From Beijerinckia indica subsp. indica ATCC 9039 (GTDB lineage: Bacteria > Pseudomonadota > Alphaproteobacteria > Rhizobiales > Beijerinckiaceae): 64,000 nucleotides of DNA. Below, in pieces: positions 53,970 to 63,057 of the stretch. The stretch's first letter is position 1, and each line of letters begins with the position of its first letter. The stretch lies in contig NC_010581.1 in the NCBI RefSeq assembly GCF_000019845.1, positions 2,361,501-2,425,500 on the forward strand. Reading direction: 5' to 3'. The notes below the pieces were generated by a model. It saw nothing but the letters and a program-made list of their open reading frames with translations. It had not been told where the DNA came from and did not search any database. A program made the translations under genes and the position numbers.

Positions 53970-54611
53970 GTGGATGCTCCGATTGCGCCCGCCCCCTCTC
54001 CACGCAACGAGCAAGATAATGCCAAGCGGCGGCAGATTCTGGATGGAGCGCGTGAGGTTTTTCTGGCGCAAGGTTTTGACGCTGCCAGCATGAACGAGAT
54101 CGCGCGCAAGGCAGGGGTGTCGAAGGGCACGCTCTATGTTTATTTCACGAGCAAAGAGCAATTGTTCCAGACAGTGACGCATGAAGCCTGCATGGAGCAT
54201 GCTAAACATGTGTTTTGTCTCGACCTCGACGACCATGACATCGAAGCCGTTCTCACCCGTCTTGGACGAGGTTTCGTCACCTTCCTGTGCCGTCAAGACT
54301 TCCTGTCACCGCTGCGTACTGTCATCAGCATCGCCGATCGTATGCCGGAACTCGGCAGAGAATTTTATGAAGCGGGGCCCTCTTTGGGCATAACGATGCT
54401 GCAACGCTATCTCGAACGCGAGGTCTCCGCTGGAAATCTAATGATCGAGGATTGCGAGGTCGCGGCGGCGCAGTTTCTGGATTCCTGCCTTGCCACAATT
54501 TTTCGGCCCCTTCTCTTCAATACCGGAACGCCGCTGACCGAAGCGCGGATTAATCATGTGGTTGGAATCGCTGTCCGTGTTTTTCTGGCCGCTTATCGGA
54601 ATCGGAAATAG
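53970..54611 (+). CDS. TetR-family repressor of the exporter operon
   Basis: A 213-residue TetR protein. The helix-turn-helix AKRRQILDGAREVFLAQGFDAASMNEIARKAGVSKGTLYVYFTSKEQLFQTV occupies residues ~18-68, and the C-terminal part resembles the TetR_C AcrR/FabR-type ligand domain. Divergent position, with two operators in the shared promoter, implies local control of the ABC exporter. It may also affect the pirin gene 38 bp downstream. Inducer unknown. Confidence 0.94.
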   Translation: MDAPIAPAPSPRNEQDNAKRRQILDGAREVFLAQGFDAASMNEIARKAGVSKGTLYVYFTSKEQLFQTVTHEACMEHAKHVFCLDLDDHDIEAVLTRLGRGFVTFLCRQDFLSPLRTVISIADRMPELGREFYEAGPSLGITMLQRYLEREVSAGNLMIEDCEVAAAQFLDSCLATIFRPLLFNTGTPLTEARINHVVGIAVRVFLAAYRNRK

Positions 54612-54649
54612 AATATCTCCCACCAAAGGAAATGGGAGGAAGAACGATC

Positions 54650-55543
54650 ATGATCGAAATGGTCATTTCTCAGCGTCGGCGCAGCCTCGGCGGTTTCGAG
54701 GTGGGCCGTGTCTTGCCCTTCGCACAAAGGCGCATGGTCGGACCTTTCATCTTTTTCGATCATCTGGGACCGCTCGACATGCAGGCCGGCCTGCCCCGTT
54801 CCGTCGACGTCAGGCCGCATCCGCATATTGGCCTTTCCACCGTCACCTATCTCTTTGCAGGCGAGATCATGCATCGTGACAGCGTCGGCTCGGAGCAGGC
54901 CATCCACCCCGCCGAGATCAATTGGATGACGGCAGGAAGCGGTGTCACCCATAGCGAGCGTTTCGAACGCGCCCGGCGCGAGGGCGATCATGTCCACGGG
55001 CTTCAGGCCTGGGTCGCATTGCCGAAGGAAAGCGAGGAAATCTCCGCCTCATTTCATCATTATACCGGCACGGATCTGCCAGTCTGGCAAGAGAATGGCA
55101 CTTCGGCGCGTCTCCTCGCGGGTGAGGCTTTTGGCGCCAAGGCGAAGGTCGCGACGCTTTCACCTCTCTTCTATATCCATTGGACCCTCGCTCAGGGCAC
55201 GACGATCGCCTTGCCGGATGAATATTCCGAACGCGCCGCCTATGTCGCAGCGGGCCGGGTCACAATCGAGGGCCGCAGTTTCGGAGTGGGCGAAATGATC
55301 CTGTTCAGCGCCGGCTCAGCTGCCTCACTCACAGCGGAGGAACCCTCCCTGGTGATGGGGCTCGGTGGCGAACCGCTCGGCGAGCGTTTCCTTTTCTGGA
55401 ACTTCGTTTCGTCTTCGAAAGCTCGCCTCGAACAGGCAAAAGCGGATTGGCGGGCCGGCCGCATGAAACTGCCCGACCTTGACCATGACGAATTCATTCC
55501 TCTGCCGGAAGAGCCCTCCCCCGCCCCTAATCCCATGTCGTGA
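54650..55543 (+). CDS. Pirin family protein
   Basis: A 297-residue bicupin. MVGPFIFFDHLGP and VRPHPHIGLSTVTYLFAGEIMHRDSVGSEQAIHPAEINWMTAGSGVTHSER contain the metal-binding His-His-His-Glu set of the N-terminal cupin, and a C-terminal cupin (SAASLTAEEPSLVMGLGGEPLGERFLFWNFVSSS) completes the fold. Some bacterial pirins have quercetinase activity; others regulate metabolism. GGGAGGA lies nine bases before ATG 54650. It follows the TetR gene in the same direction. Confidence 0.93.
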   Translation: MIEMVISQRRRSLGGFEVGRVLPFAQRRMVGPFIFFDHLGPLDMQAGLPRSVDVRPHPHIGLSTVTYLFAGEIMHRDSVGSEQAIHPAEINWMTAGSGVTHSERFERARREGDHVHGLQAWVALPKESEEISASFHHYTGTDLPVWQENGTSARLLAGEAFGAKAKVATLSPLFYIHWTLAQGTTIALPDEYSERAAYVAAGRVTIEGRSFGVGEMILFSAGSAASLTAEEPSLVMGLGGEPLGERFLFWNFVSSSKARLEQAKADWRAGRMKLPDLDHDEFIPLPEEPSPAPNPMS

Positions 55544-55699
55544 TCAGCTCTCGCGCTCGCGCCCCAGGGATAGACGACAAACCGCCATCGGCGTAGCGGA
55601 TACAATAGCAGGGAGAACGACCGCGATTTAGTCTGTTTATCATAATGTGTAGTCGCTGCGCCGATAGGCTGGCGCAGCGATCTACTGGTTCCGTTGTCC

Positions 55700-55939
55700 T
55701 CAACCACCGAGTTTGAGGCTGGACAAAGCCGCTTGTGTTGAGCTCGAAGGTGCTGCCTGAGGCGATGTCGAGACCTTGACAGGGGTCGCTTTGTAATCGC
55801 CGTCATTGTCTTTGACCGTGGAACGCCCAGCACCTGGCGTTAAATAATCCCCATCGGCCGCACGCGCGCTCTGCGAAACGGCCGGCGCCTTTTGAGCCAC
55901 CTGTGTGGCGACGGCAGAACCAATCGAAGATATTGACAT
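55700..55939 (-). CDS. Small conserved DGDY-repeat protein
   Basis: A 79-residue Ala/Ser/Thr-rich protein without signal peptide. The pattern ARAADGDYLTPGAGRSTVKDNDGDYKATPVK contains two DGDY motifs about 18 residues apart; I recall short hypothetical proteins with this motif in other Hyphomicrobiales. AAGG lies nine bases before ATG 55939. It is probably disordered; function unknown. Confidence 0.6.
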   Translation of the reverse strand: MSISSIGSAVATQVAQKAPAVSQSARAADGDYLTPGAGRSTVKDNDGDYKATPVKVSTSPQAAPSSSTQAALSSLKLGG

Positions 55940-56180
55940 GTGGCTGAACCTTTTTCGTGTCGAGGGAGCGGTCGCCATCATGGCGTTAGCGCGGCGAACA
56001 CGGACGATGTCTACGTGTGGCCAGAGCCAGTCTGAGTCATTCAGATAGGCAAAAATATAATCTAAGACCGTTGAGGATTCGTTGTCGATTTCGCTCAAAT
56101 TGGTTCTGATCAGAGGACCGTAAATTGAATACTCTCGTATCAATCGCTTATTCAAAGTGATGGTATCCTAACGAAGCCCT

Positions 56181-57281
56181 TCAGTTCGAATTCTTCGTAG
56201 CGCCCTCCTTCAAAAGCAAGGCGCGCTTGCGCTCGACGCCCCAGCGATAGCCAGACAAGCTTCCGTCAGTACGCAAAATACGATGACAGGGGATAGCCAC
56301 GGCGATCTTGTTAGCAGCGCAGGCTTGCGCCACGGCGCGGACGGCCTTGGGCGCGCCAATCCGCCGGGCGATGTCAGTGTAGCTGGCAGTCTCTCCGAAA
56401 GGAACTTCACACAAGGCCTGCCAGACCTTGTGCTGAAACGCCGTACCACGAATATCCAGCGGCAGATCGAGGCCGCGTGCGGGCGTTTCGACGAAACCGA
56501 CGACCTTGGCGACCAGAGCCTCGAAACCTTCGTCACCGCCGATGAGATGCGCTTTCGGAAACCGCCCCTGCAATTCATGGACGAGCGCCTCCGGATCATC
56601 GCCAAGGAAAATGGCACAAACGCCTTGCGCGCTACAGGCCACAAGAAGGGAGCCGAGCGAGGTTTCACCTAGCGCGAAGCGGATTTCGGCCAAGTTGCCT
56701 CCTTCTCGGAATGCAGTCGCGGTCATCCCCAACATCTCCTTTGAGGTGGCATAGAAACGGCTCGATGACTGATATCCAGAGGCGTAGATCGTTGCCGTCA
56801 CACTTTCCTCACCCGCACTGAGCGCTTTGTGGATCTTGTTCATGCGATGGGCAGCGCCATAGGCTTTCGGGCTCAGGCCGGTGATCGATTTGAACAATCG
56901 GTGAAAATGAAACGGGCTCAGGCCGGCGGCCTTCGCCAATTGATCCAGGCTCAGTTGCTTCTGCGCCGTTTCAATCCGGCGGCAGGCCGCAACGATCAGA
57001 TCGGCATGATCGTGCGCGAGCGACGCCTCATGTGGACGGCACCTGAGGCACGGCCGAAACCCTGCTTTTTCCGCGGCCGCGCAATGAGCATGAAAACGGA
57101 TATTGCCTGGCTTCGCCAGACGTGAGGGGCAGGACGGCCGGCAATAAATACCTGTCGTTTTCACGGAATAGACGAAGGTGCCGTCAAAACGAGAATCGCG
57201 ATCGACAACGGCTATCCAACGCGGATCATCCTCGATCGGGACGGCGGGCTGTGTACCCCTTGGAAGAGCATGCTGACGCAT
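56181..57281 (-). CDS. ada: Ada: bifunctional DNA-alkylation repair protein and AraC-type activator
   Basis: A 366-residue full-length Ada. The N-terminal zinc domain has Cys47, Cys51, Cys78 and Cys81 with exactly the E. coli spacing (38, 42, 69, 72), so Cys47 is the methylphosphotriester acceptor. An AraC helix-turn-helix follows (LDQLAKAAGLSPFHFHRLFKSITGLSPKAYGAAHRM, ~residues 115-150), then the O6-alkylguanine transferase with P-Cys332-H-R and the DNA-binding RRIGAPKAVRAVAQACAANKIA. ATG 57281 has GAGGAG seven bases upstream; earlier ATGs lack one. Confidence 0.95.
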   Translation of the reverse strand: MRQHALPRGTQPAVPIEDDPRWIAVVDRDSRFDGTFVYSVKTTGIYCRPSCPSRLAKPGNIRFHAHCAAAEKAGFRPCLRCRPHEASLAHDHADLIVAACRRIETAQKQLSLDQLAKAAGLSPFHFHRLFKSITGLSPKAYGAAHRMNKIHKALSAGEESVTATIYASGYQSSSRFYATSKEMLGMTATAFREGGNLAEIRFALGETSLGSLLVACSAQGVCAIFLGDDPEALVHELQGRFPKAHLIGGDEGFEALVAKVVGFVETPARGLDLPLDIRGTAFQHKVWQALCEVPFGETASYTDIARRIGAPKAVRAVAQACAANKIAVAIPCHRILRTDGSLSGYRWGVERKRALLLKEGATKNSN

Positions 57282-57572
57282 GATCCTGCTCCTCTTTTCC
57301 AGATCATTCTCCATAGCGAGGACAAGATTGCGGCGCACTCCGATTCTTGCTGTCGAATCGACGAAATCACGCCAAAGACGCGCTGAAAAACACTCATTAA
57401 ACAGCACCTTATGGATTTCGAGCCATTTCCCCGAAATGTGATTTCGGATTTGCCCGCGGCTCATGCTCAATAATCGGCAAAGCCTACGCCTGACTCAGGC
57501 GATCCCCCGCGACAGGCGAGACCAAAAGCTGGACGCATCGCCGAGCGCTCCTTGCATTGGACTGATTTTCCT
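57282..57572. other. Divergent promoter region of ada and MFS gene
   Basis: About 290 bp without a gene. The ada frame stays open to 57470 but that extension has no ribosome site or family match. I could not identify a convincing Ada box. Confidence 0.4.
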
Positions 57573-58796
57573 ATGTCTCTCGCCGCTTCCGGACAAGCAT
57601 CCCCATTTTCCGAAACCACCGTCCGCTGGACCGAATTCGCTTTGGCTGTTGGCGGTTTCGGCATCGGCACGGGTGAATTCGCGATCATGGGCCTGTTGCC
57701 GAATGTCGCCGAAGATTATGCAGTTTCGGTCCCCGAGGCCGGTCATGTCATCAGCTCTTATGCGCTTGGCGTCGTGGTCGGCGCGCCGATCATCACGGTG
57801 ATTGCCGCGCGCCTGTCACGGCGTGTCTTGTTGCTCTTTTTGATGGGCCTGTTCGCGCTGGGCAATCTTGCAAGCGCGCTGGCTCCGAGTTTCGGCACTC
57901 TGCTCGCCTTGCGTTTCTTCAGCGGCCTGCCGCATGGGGCCTATTTCGGCGTCGCCTCGCTCGTCGCGGCCATGATGGCCGGCCCCGATAAACGAGCCCG
58001 CGCGGTCGGCCGGGTCATGCTTGGCCTCACCATCGCGACCCTGTTCGGAACGCCGCTCGCCACCTGGTTCGGCCAGAGCGTCGGCTGGCGCGCGGCCTTT
58101 GTGACGGTCGGACTGATCGGCGCGCTTACGGTCGCCTTGATCTATCGATTTGTCCCGGCCGACCAACCCGATAAAGAGGCAAGCCCCTTGCGCGAACTCG
58201 GCGCCTTGCGCAATCGCGAGGTCTGGCTGACGCTCGGCGTCGGCGCGATCGGCTTTGGCGGCATGTTCACCGTCTTCAGCTATATCGCGCCCATTTTGAT
58301 CAACGTCACCGGCATGCCCGCGGCCATCATTCCCTTCGTGCTCTGCGTCTTCGGCATCGGCATGATTCTCGGCAATATTATCGGCTCGCGGCTTTCGGAT
58401 TGGGCGCTTCTGCCGACGATTGGCGGTCTATTGATCTGGAACGCATTTGTTTTGATGCTTTTCACTTTTACCGCGCCTTATCCTTTCGCCGCCCTTCTCA
58501 GCGTTCTCTTCGTCGGCACCAATTTCGCGCTCGTTCCGGCATTGCAAACCCGCTTGATGGATGTGGCGGCCGAGGCGCAGACCCTGGCCGCCGCCCTCAA
58601 CCATTCCGCCTTCAATATCGCCAATGCTTTGGGCGCCTGGCTCGGCGGCCTCGCCATTGCGGCAGGGTTGGGCTGGACATCAACCGGCTGGGTCGGCGCG
58701 CTCCTGGCCCTGGGTGGGCTTGCCGTTTTCGGTCTCTCCCTCTGGCTCGGCCGGTCCGATTCCGAGCCCTTGGAGCCATTGGCGCGGGAAGCTTGA
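57573..58796 (+). CDS. MFS transporter, DHA1 drug:H+ antiporter type
   Basis: A 407-residue twelve-helix protein. RWTEFALAVGGFGIGTGEFAIMGLLPNVAEDYAVSVPEAGHVISSYALGVVVGAPIITVIAARLSRR is the AraJ/YdhP-like beginning, with the G-x-x-P antiporter motif region LPHGAYFGVASLVAAMM. Such proteins export sugars or drugs. It starts a run with a GlcG-like and a royal-jelly-type gene. ATG 57573 is chosen as the family N-terminus; 57552 is an alternative. Confidence 0.9.
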   Translation: MSLAASGQASPFSETTVRWTEFALAVGGFGIGTGEFAIMGLLPNVAEDYAVSVPEAGHVISSYALGVVVGAPIITVIAARLSRRVLLLFLMGLFALGNLASALAPSFGTLLALRFFSGLPHGAYFGVASLVAAMMAGPDKRARAVGRVMLGLTIATLFGTPLATWFGQSVGWRAAFVTVGLIGALTVALIYRFVPADQPDKEASPLRELGALRNREVWLTLGVGAIGFGGMFTVFSYIAPILINVTGMPAAIIPFVLCVFGIGMILGNIIGSRLSDWALLPTIGGLLIWNAFVLMLFTFTAPYPFAALLSVLFVGTNFALVPALQTRLMDVAAEAQTLAAALNHSAFNIANALGAWLGGLAIAAGLGWTSTGWVGALLALGGLAVFGLSLWLGRSDSEPLEPLAREA

Positions 58797-58828
58797 TCGA
58801 TTACATCGCGGTAGACATGGAGAACATC

Positions 58829-59353
58829 ATGCGCGTGCTTATGCGGCAGAGTGCTTTTGCGCTTATCCTTTCGGGCCTTGCCACGCCTGGCGCCCTAGCG
58901 GCCGGAAGCCATCTCGTCTCCTCGCAAAAGCTCGATTGGGAGACAGCCACGAAACTCGCCTCGGAAGCGGTGCGGATCTGCGCCGCGCAAGGCTATTCGG
59001 TGACGGCTGCGGTCGTTGATCCTTCCGGTCATCAACAAGCCGTGGTCAAAGGCGATACAGTGCCGCTGCAATCCCTTTCCGTCTCCTACCGCAAAGCCTA
59101 TACCGCCTTTTCCTACGGTCAGGCTTTTGACAAAAATACCACCAGTGAACTCATCAATGCCAAGCTCGCCGGGCCTGAAAATGGCGCGCTGAACACGATA
59201 CCGGAAGTGCTGTTCGTCCCGGGCGGCGTCACCTTGCGCAAGGCTGATCATCGCGTGATCGGCGGCCTCGGCGTCTCTGGCGCTCCGGGCGGCGATAAGG
59301 ATGAGGCCTGTGCCAAGGACGCCGTGGCAGAACTCCAGGGAGAATTCCAATAA
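58829..59353 (+). CDS. Exported GlcG/HbpS family protein
   Basis: A 174-residue protein with signal peptide MRVLMRQSAFALILSGLATPGALAA and one GlcG/HbpS domain (LDWETATKLASEAVRICAAQGYSVTAAVVDPSGHQQAVVKGD, then VLFVPGGVTLRKADHRVIGGLGVSGAPGGDKDEACAKDAV). GGAG lies six bases before ATG 58829. Its stop overlaps the next gene. HbpS-like proteins can bind haem outside the cell; the two cysteines here are not a haem motif. Distinct from the cytosolic copy at 34206. Confidence 0.88.
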   Translation: MRVLMRQSAFALILSGLATPGALAAGSHLVSSQKLDWETATKLASEAVRICAAQGYSVTAAVVDPSGHQQAVVKGDTVPLQSLSVSYRKAYTAFSYGQAFDKNTTSELINAKLAGPENGALNTIPEVLFVPGGVTLRKADHRVIGGLGVSGAPGGDKDEACAKDAVAELQGEFQ

Positions 59354-60522
59354 ACCGCCGTCAATTCCTGCAAAGCTCCCTCGTGACCTCCGCCGGCATC
59401 GCTTTCTTCTCGGTGGGGTCGGAAAAGAGCCTCGCCAACACGGTCTCGGGCGATAATGTGCCTGTCGGCTCCTTTGAAATCGTCGCGCAATTCCGCGATC
59501 CCGGCCCTTCCGGCGTCGCCCTGACGCCCGATGGTCGCCTCTTCATCGGTTTTCCCCGGCATGCGGACAATCACAACAAGGCAACACTCGCCGAATTACG
59601 GGACGGAAAGCTCATTCCCTACCCCAATGCGGCGATGAGCCTTCCCTCCGAGGCCAAGCCGTCGGCCAGGCTCGTTTCCGTCCATGGCATGACGACCGAC
59701 ACCCAAGGACGGCTGTGGGTCATTGACGATGGTAAAATCGCCGGCGAGCCCATCGCACCCGGCGCCGCCAAAGTGGTCGGCATCGATCCGGCGACCGATC
59801 AGGTTATCGCCAGCATCGTCCTGAAATCTCCGGCCATGCTGCCGGAAAGCCACATGAACGATCTGCGCGTCGATCTGACTCACGGTGAGGCTGGCACCGC
59901 CTATATCGCCGATTCCTCGTTTGGGATTAAACCCGGCCTCGTTGTCATCGATATCGCGTCCGGACGGCAGCGGCGTGTGCTCACCACCCATCCTTCGATA
60001 CGGCCGGAACAGGGCTTCTTGACCATTCTCGATGGCAAACCGCTCCGTTACGATCCTTTGCATCCGACTTTTCCCGTCGGCGGCGTGGACGGCATTACGC
60101 TCAGTGCTGACAGCACACGTCTCTATTATGCGCCGCTGACCAGCCGCAGGCTCTACAGCATCGCGACCGCGCTGCTTTCCGATTTCTCTGCAAGCGACGA
60201 GGCTTTGGCCGCCGGCGTCGTCGATGAAGGCGAGAAGGGCATGTCCGATGGCCTCGCCACGGACAAACAGAACCGCATCTATATTACCGCGAGCGAACAT
60301 GATTCGATTCTCCGGCGCGACCCGAACGGGCGCATCGAAGTCGTGGCGCGTGATCCGCGCATCGTCTGGCCCGACGGCATTTTCGCCACGGAGACCCATG
60401 TCTATTGCACATTGGGTCAGTGGAATCGGCTGCCCGGTTTCAACGGCGGCAAGGACCTCCGCCAGCCACCTTACCTCCTGATTCGCGTGCCGATCACACC
60501 GACGCCGGAACCCCGGCAATAG
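59350..60522 (+). CDS. Tat-exported major-royal-jelly-like beta-propeller protein, apparent ATA start
   Basis: A six-bladed propeller of the MRJP/yellow and SMP-30-like group: FRDPGPSGVALTPDGRLFIGFPRH, VHGMTTDTQGRLWVIDDG, FPVGGVDGITLSADSTRLYYAPLTSRRLYSI and KGMSDGLATDKQNRIYITASEHDSILR. The frame continues upstream of the first GTG (59383) into NRRQFLQSSLVTSAGIAFF, a textbook twin-arginine signal. The codon just before it is ATA 59350, seven bases after AGGGAG, and ATAA overlaps the GlcG-like stop exactly where ATGA would be expected. GTG 59383 has no ribosome site and loses the signal. So an ATA (AUA) start is inferred; length 390. Confidence 0.8.
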   Translation: MNRRQFLQSSLVTSAGIAFFSVGSEKSLANTVSGDNVPVGSFEIVAQFRDPGPSGVALTPDGRLFIGFPRHADNHNKATLAELRDGKLIPYPNAAMSLPSEAKPSARLVSVHGMTTDTQGRLWVIDDGKIAGEPIAPGAAKVVGIDPATDQVIASIVLKSPAMLPESHMNDLRVDLTHGEAGTAYIADSSFGIKPGLVVIDIASGRQRRVLTTHPSIRPEQGFLTILDGKPLRYDPLHPTFPVGGVDGITLSADSTRLYYAPLTSRRLYSIATALLSDFSASDEALAAGVVDEGEKGMSDGLATDKQNRIYITASEHDSILRRDPNGRIEVVARDPRIVWPDGIFATETHVYCTLGQWNRLPGFNGGKDLRQPPYLLIRVPITPTPEPRQ

Positions 60523-60684
60523 CTCAAGGAGCCCGTCATCGACCCTGGGTTTGAAACTCTTTATTCCTGTTGGTCGGATCCAAACAAATAATGATTGAAA
60601 ATATGACGAATAAAAGCGACGGGCCGGTTGCGATGCGATAAAGCCCGCATTATGGTCCGCCAGCCTGCTTCGCGGCAAAGGCAT

Positions 60685-60759
60685 TGGGGCGTAGCCAAGT
60701 GGTAAGGCAGCGGATTTTGATTCCGCCATTCGGAGGTTCGAGTCCTCCCGCCCCAGCCA
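60685..60759 (+). tRNA. tRNA-Gln (anticodon TTG)
   Basis: A 75-nt cloverleaf: acceptor TGGGGCG/CGCCCCA, D arm AGCCAAGTGGTAAGGC, anticodon loop TTTTGAT with TTG, T arm GGAGG-TTCGAGT-CCTCC, discriminator G and encoded CCA. It reads CAA glutamine codons. No integrase or attachment duplicate is seen nearby. Confidence 0.97.
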
Positions 60760-61070
60760 TTGTTTTAATTACCTTTTTTGCGCTTTTCGCGCCTGAAAAC
60801 GCCGATTTTCATGTTTCAACGTGTTGCGGCGATTTCCAACGATTTTCAAAGAAGCGCGGCAATTCCGCGACATGAAATCGCGCTTTGTTCCGGCTACGAA
60901 TCGATAGGGGCTAATGAAAAACGCCCGCCGTACATCCGGCGGCCTGCGCGCAACAAAAACCCCGCAACCGGTTTTCACCGTGCGGGGCCCGCTCCTTGGC
61001 GGCTGTACATCCGAGCGCGCCTTGGAATTGCGATCTAAATAGCCGACACTTGTGTCAAACTGATGTCGTC
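60760..61070. other. Gene-free region downstream of tRNA-Gln
   Basis: No gene is convincing. A T-rich stretch (60766-60779) followed by GCGCTTTTCGCGC could end the tRNA transcript. The rest has no repeats or family matches that I can see. Confidence 0.5.
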
Positions 61071-61202
61071 CTAAAGTCCGTTTTCCGGCTCGCGATCGGC
61101 GCCATCCTCGTCGTCTGGGCTGTCTTCCAGATCGGCGTCGCCGTCGATCTCGTCCAGCAGCAGGATCAGCGCCTTGATGACGTCCTCGATCAGCATCCGC
61201 AT
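61071..61202 (-). CDS. Small acidic protein, possibly the tail of a lost gene
   Basis: From ATG 61202 the minus strand encodes 43 residues: a helix MRMLIEDVIKALILLLDEIDG and then an Asp/Glu-rich tail (DLEDSPDDEDGADREPENGL). The same frame stays open upstream to about 61315 without a usual start, and that part also looks protein-like (LTPDAPTLLLEFTPA). Short acidic proteins of this kind are common hypotheticals in Hyphomicrobiales as I remember; this may be intact or a remnant. Confidence 0.45.
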   Translation of the reverse strand: MRMLIEDVIKALILLLDEIDGDADLEDSPDDEDGADREPENGL

Positions 61203-61309
61203 GGCGGGCGTAAATTCGAGCAGGAGAGTTGGGGCATCAGGCGTTAAGGACGCGCCGCCCTCCCAAACAGTCGCAACGCCACTTCTGGCGCCAGACGTGT
61301 CAAATCCGG

Positions 61310-61831
61310 CTATTTCTTATACCCGACATACCAGATACCGATAATTTTGCCGGAGGCGTCTTTTATTGGCTCGTAGCCTGTCGAGTACATCGTTCCGAGG
61401 ATATCGACGTCACCATAGAAAGGCTTGCCGGCGTTGATCTGAACGATGACCTTGCCCTTCGGGTCCAGGATCGTTCCGGTCGCGCGGCCGTCGCCTTTAG
61501 GGACATTGGTCGAAACGCGCACGTATTCGTCCTCAGTCTTCGCAAACAGCGTAGCCGTTCCGCCGTTCTCCCTGGTGACGGCGTCGACGACGCTGAAATC
61601 GTTGTTGACCTTGGTTTTGCCGAAATACAAGGCTGCAGCGTTTTTGCCACTGACGGGGTCCATTCCTTCCAGCTTCGGCGTTCCGAGTTTATTGGTCGCC
61701 GCTTTCAGGTCAGCCATGGCCTTGGCGACTTTCGTATCAGTCTGGCTATAGCCTGTCGTCGGAATGAACATCGACGCTGCAACGAGGAATCCTGCTGTCC
61801 AGGCTAAGTGAAGAAATCGGGCTCTATTCAT
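61310..61831 (-). CDS. Periplasmic single Cache-domain protein
   Basis: A 173-residue exported protein: signal peptide up to TGYSQ, a helix KVAKAMADLKAATNKLG, then a Cache sensor fold (FSVVDAVTRENGGTATLFAKTEDEYVRVSTNVPKGDGRATGTILDPKGKVIVQINAGKPFYGDVDILGTMYSTGYEPIKDASGKIIGIWYVGYKK), as seen in the sensor part of chemoreceptors. There is no membrane or signalling domain, so it is a stand-alone binding protein. GGGAGG lies six bases before ATG 61831. No partner gene is evident. Confidence 0.85.
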   Translation of the reverse strand: MNRARFLHLAWTAGFLVAASMFIPTTGYSQTDTKVAKAMADLKAATNKLGTPKLEGMDPVSGKNAAALYFGKTKVNNDFSVVDAVTRENGGTATLFAKTEDEYVRVSTNVPKGDGRATGTILDPKGKVIVQINAGKPFYGDVDILGTMYSTGYEPIKDASGKIIGIWYVGYKK

Positions 61832-62004
61832 TTTATCCTCCCTGGCCACGCCTTTTTTGTTTGCGTTATCAATGAATAGCTTTTGACCATTCGAGGGATC
61901 ACAGATCAGTATACTACCAATCCCCAGATGAACAATGAAAATTCAAATACTAATCAATTGCTCAGGTGAAGACTGCCGCCATGCGGCCTCCGTCGCCTCC
62001 GGCG

Positions 62005-63057
62005 CTAACCGGCCATGGCCGATTCAGATGAAGTGGTTGTGGCCTTTCTCGAGAGTCGACGGCCAAGCTGAATGAACGGTTCTTCGATGAGCCGATGCGC
62101 CGCATATCCCAAGAGTATGGACAAGGCATAACTCGCCACAAAAACCAGTAGCCAATGTTCAGGAATATGGAACTTGCGGAACAGGACCAACGCGGCATTG
62201 ATCGCCAAGGCCTGCAAGAGATAAATCACATAGGTCAGGCTGCCGAGGAACGGGAGGGGTTTCAATCTCAAGAACGTACTGACCGCTTGCGTTTGATTGA
62301 ACCAGATACTGGCGATCATCAGGCCGGAAAGAGCCGAGATCATCAGATTCCACCAAAGGGGCACAGGGTATAAGACAGAGAGCGTATAGACGGTAACCAG
62401 CGCGATGAAGAGTGGAAAGGCCGGAGCGGCGACGCGAAGCCAATCCATCAAGCGCTGATTGCGGCGCACTGTCAGGGCCAGCACAGTGCCAAAACCAAGG
62501 CCGAAATAACCGCGGATCAAATCCTCCAGGCTCACGGCAAAGCTCAGAACCACAGTCAGCAGGCAGGCTAAGACGATCATGGTCACGGCACGGTGACGCG
62601 GCAAGAACACGACAGCCATGGGCCAGACGAGATAGAACTTTTCCTCGATCCCCAATGTCCAGGCATGAGCGAAAATCGGACCTCCTCCCGGCGGGCGATA
62701 TTCACTATTGAACGTCAGCAAATAGGGAGCCGCAAATCGGAACGACTCCAGTTTCTCAGGATCATGCCCCGCGACAGCCAGCGCGAGGACCGCGTAAATG
62801 AGAATGGTGAGATAATACATAGGCATGATACGGCATATTCTACGAATATAGAATGCGCCGACATTGACGTACCCATTACGCTCCTTTTCCTGAAGCAAGA
62901 GCCAGGTGATCAACCAGCCGCTCAAAGAAAAAAAGACGTCAACACCGACACTGCCATTGATAAACCACGGCACATTCTGAATATGATGAAAAACAGTAAA
63001 GATGATACAAAATGCACGGACACCATCAAGTTGAGGTCGATATGATTTGTTCGACAT
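62005..63057 (-). CDS. Acyltransferase 3 (OafA/YrhL-like) membrane protein
   Basis: A 350-residue integral membrane O-acyltransferase. SYRPQLDGVRAFCIIFTVFHHIQNVPWFINGSVGVDVFFSLSGWLITWLLLQE contains the conserved histidine and the R-x10-H type pattern; YIRRICRIMPMYYLTILIYAVL and FAHAWTLGIEEKFYLVWPM are further family hallmarks. About ten hydrophobic helices. Such enzymes add acetyl or other acyl groups to polysaccharides, peptidoglycan or lipids. No glycan cluster adjoins it. Confidence 0.92.
   Translation of the reverse strand: MSNKSYRPQLDGVRAFCIIFTVFHHIQNVPWFINGSVGVDVFFSLSGWLITWLLLQEKERNGYVNVGAFYIRRICRIMPMYYLTILIYAVLALAVAGHDPEKLESFRFAAPYLLTFNSEYRPPGGGPIFAHAWTLGIEEKFYLVWPMAVVFLPRHRAVTMIVLACLLTVVLSFAVSLEDLIRGYFGLGFGTVLALTVRRNQRLMDWLRVAAPAFPLFIALVTVYTLSVLYPVPLWWNLMISALSGLMIASIWFNQTQAVSTFLRLKPLPFLGSLTYVIYLLQALAINAALVLFRKFHIPEHWLLVFVASYALSILLGYAAHRLIEEPFIQLGRRLSRKATTTSSESAMAG

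Noticed and set aside
60685..61310. tRNA-Gln as an integration site of a genomic island
   Set aside because: No integrase, no duplicated tRNA 3' end and ordinary genes follow.
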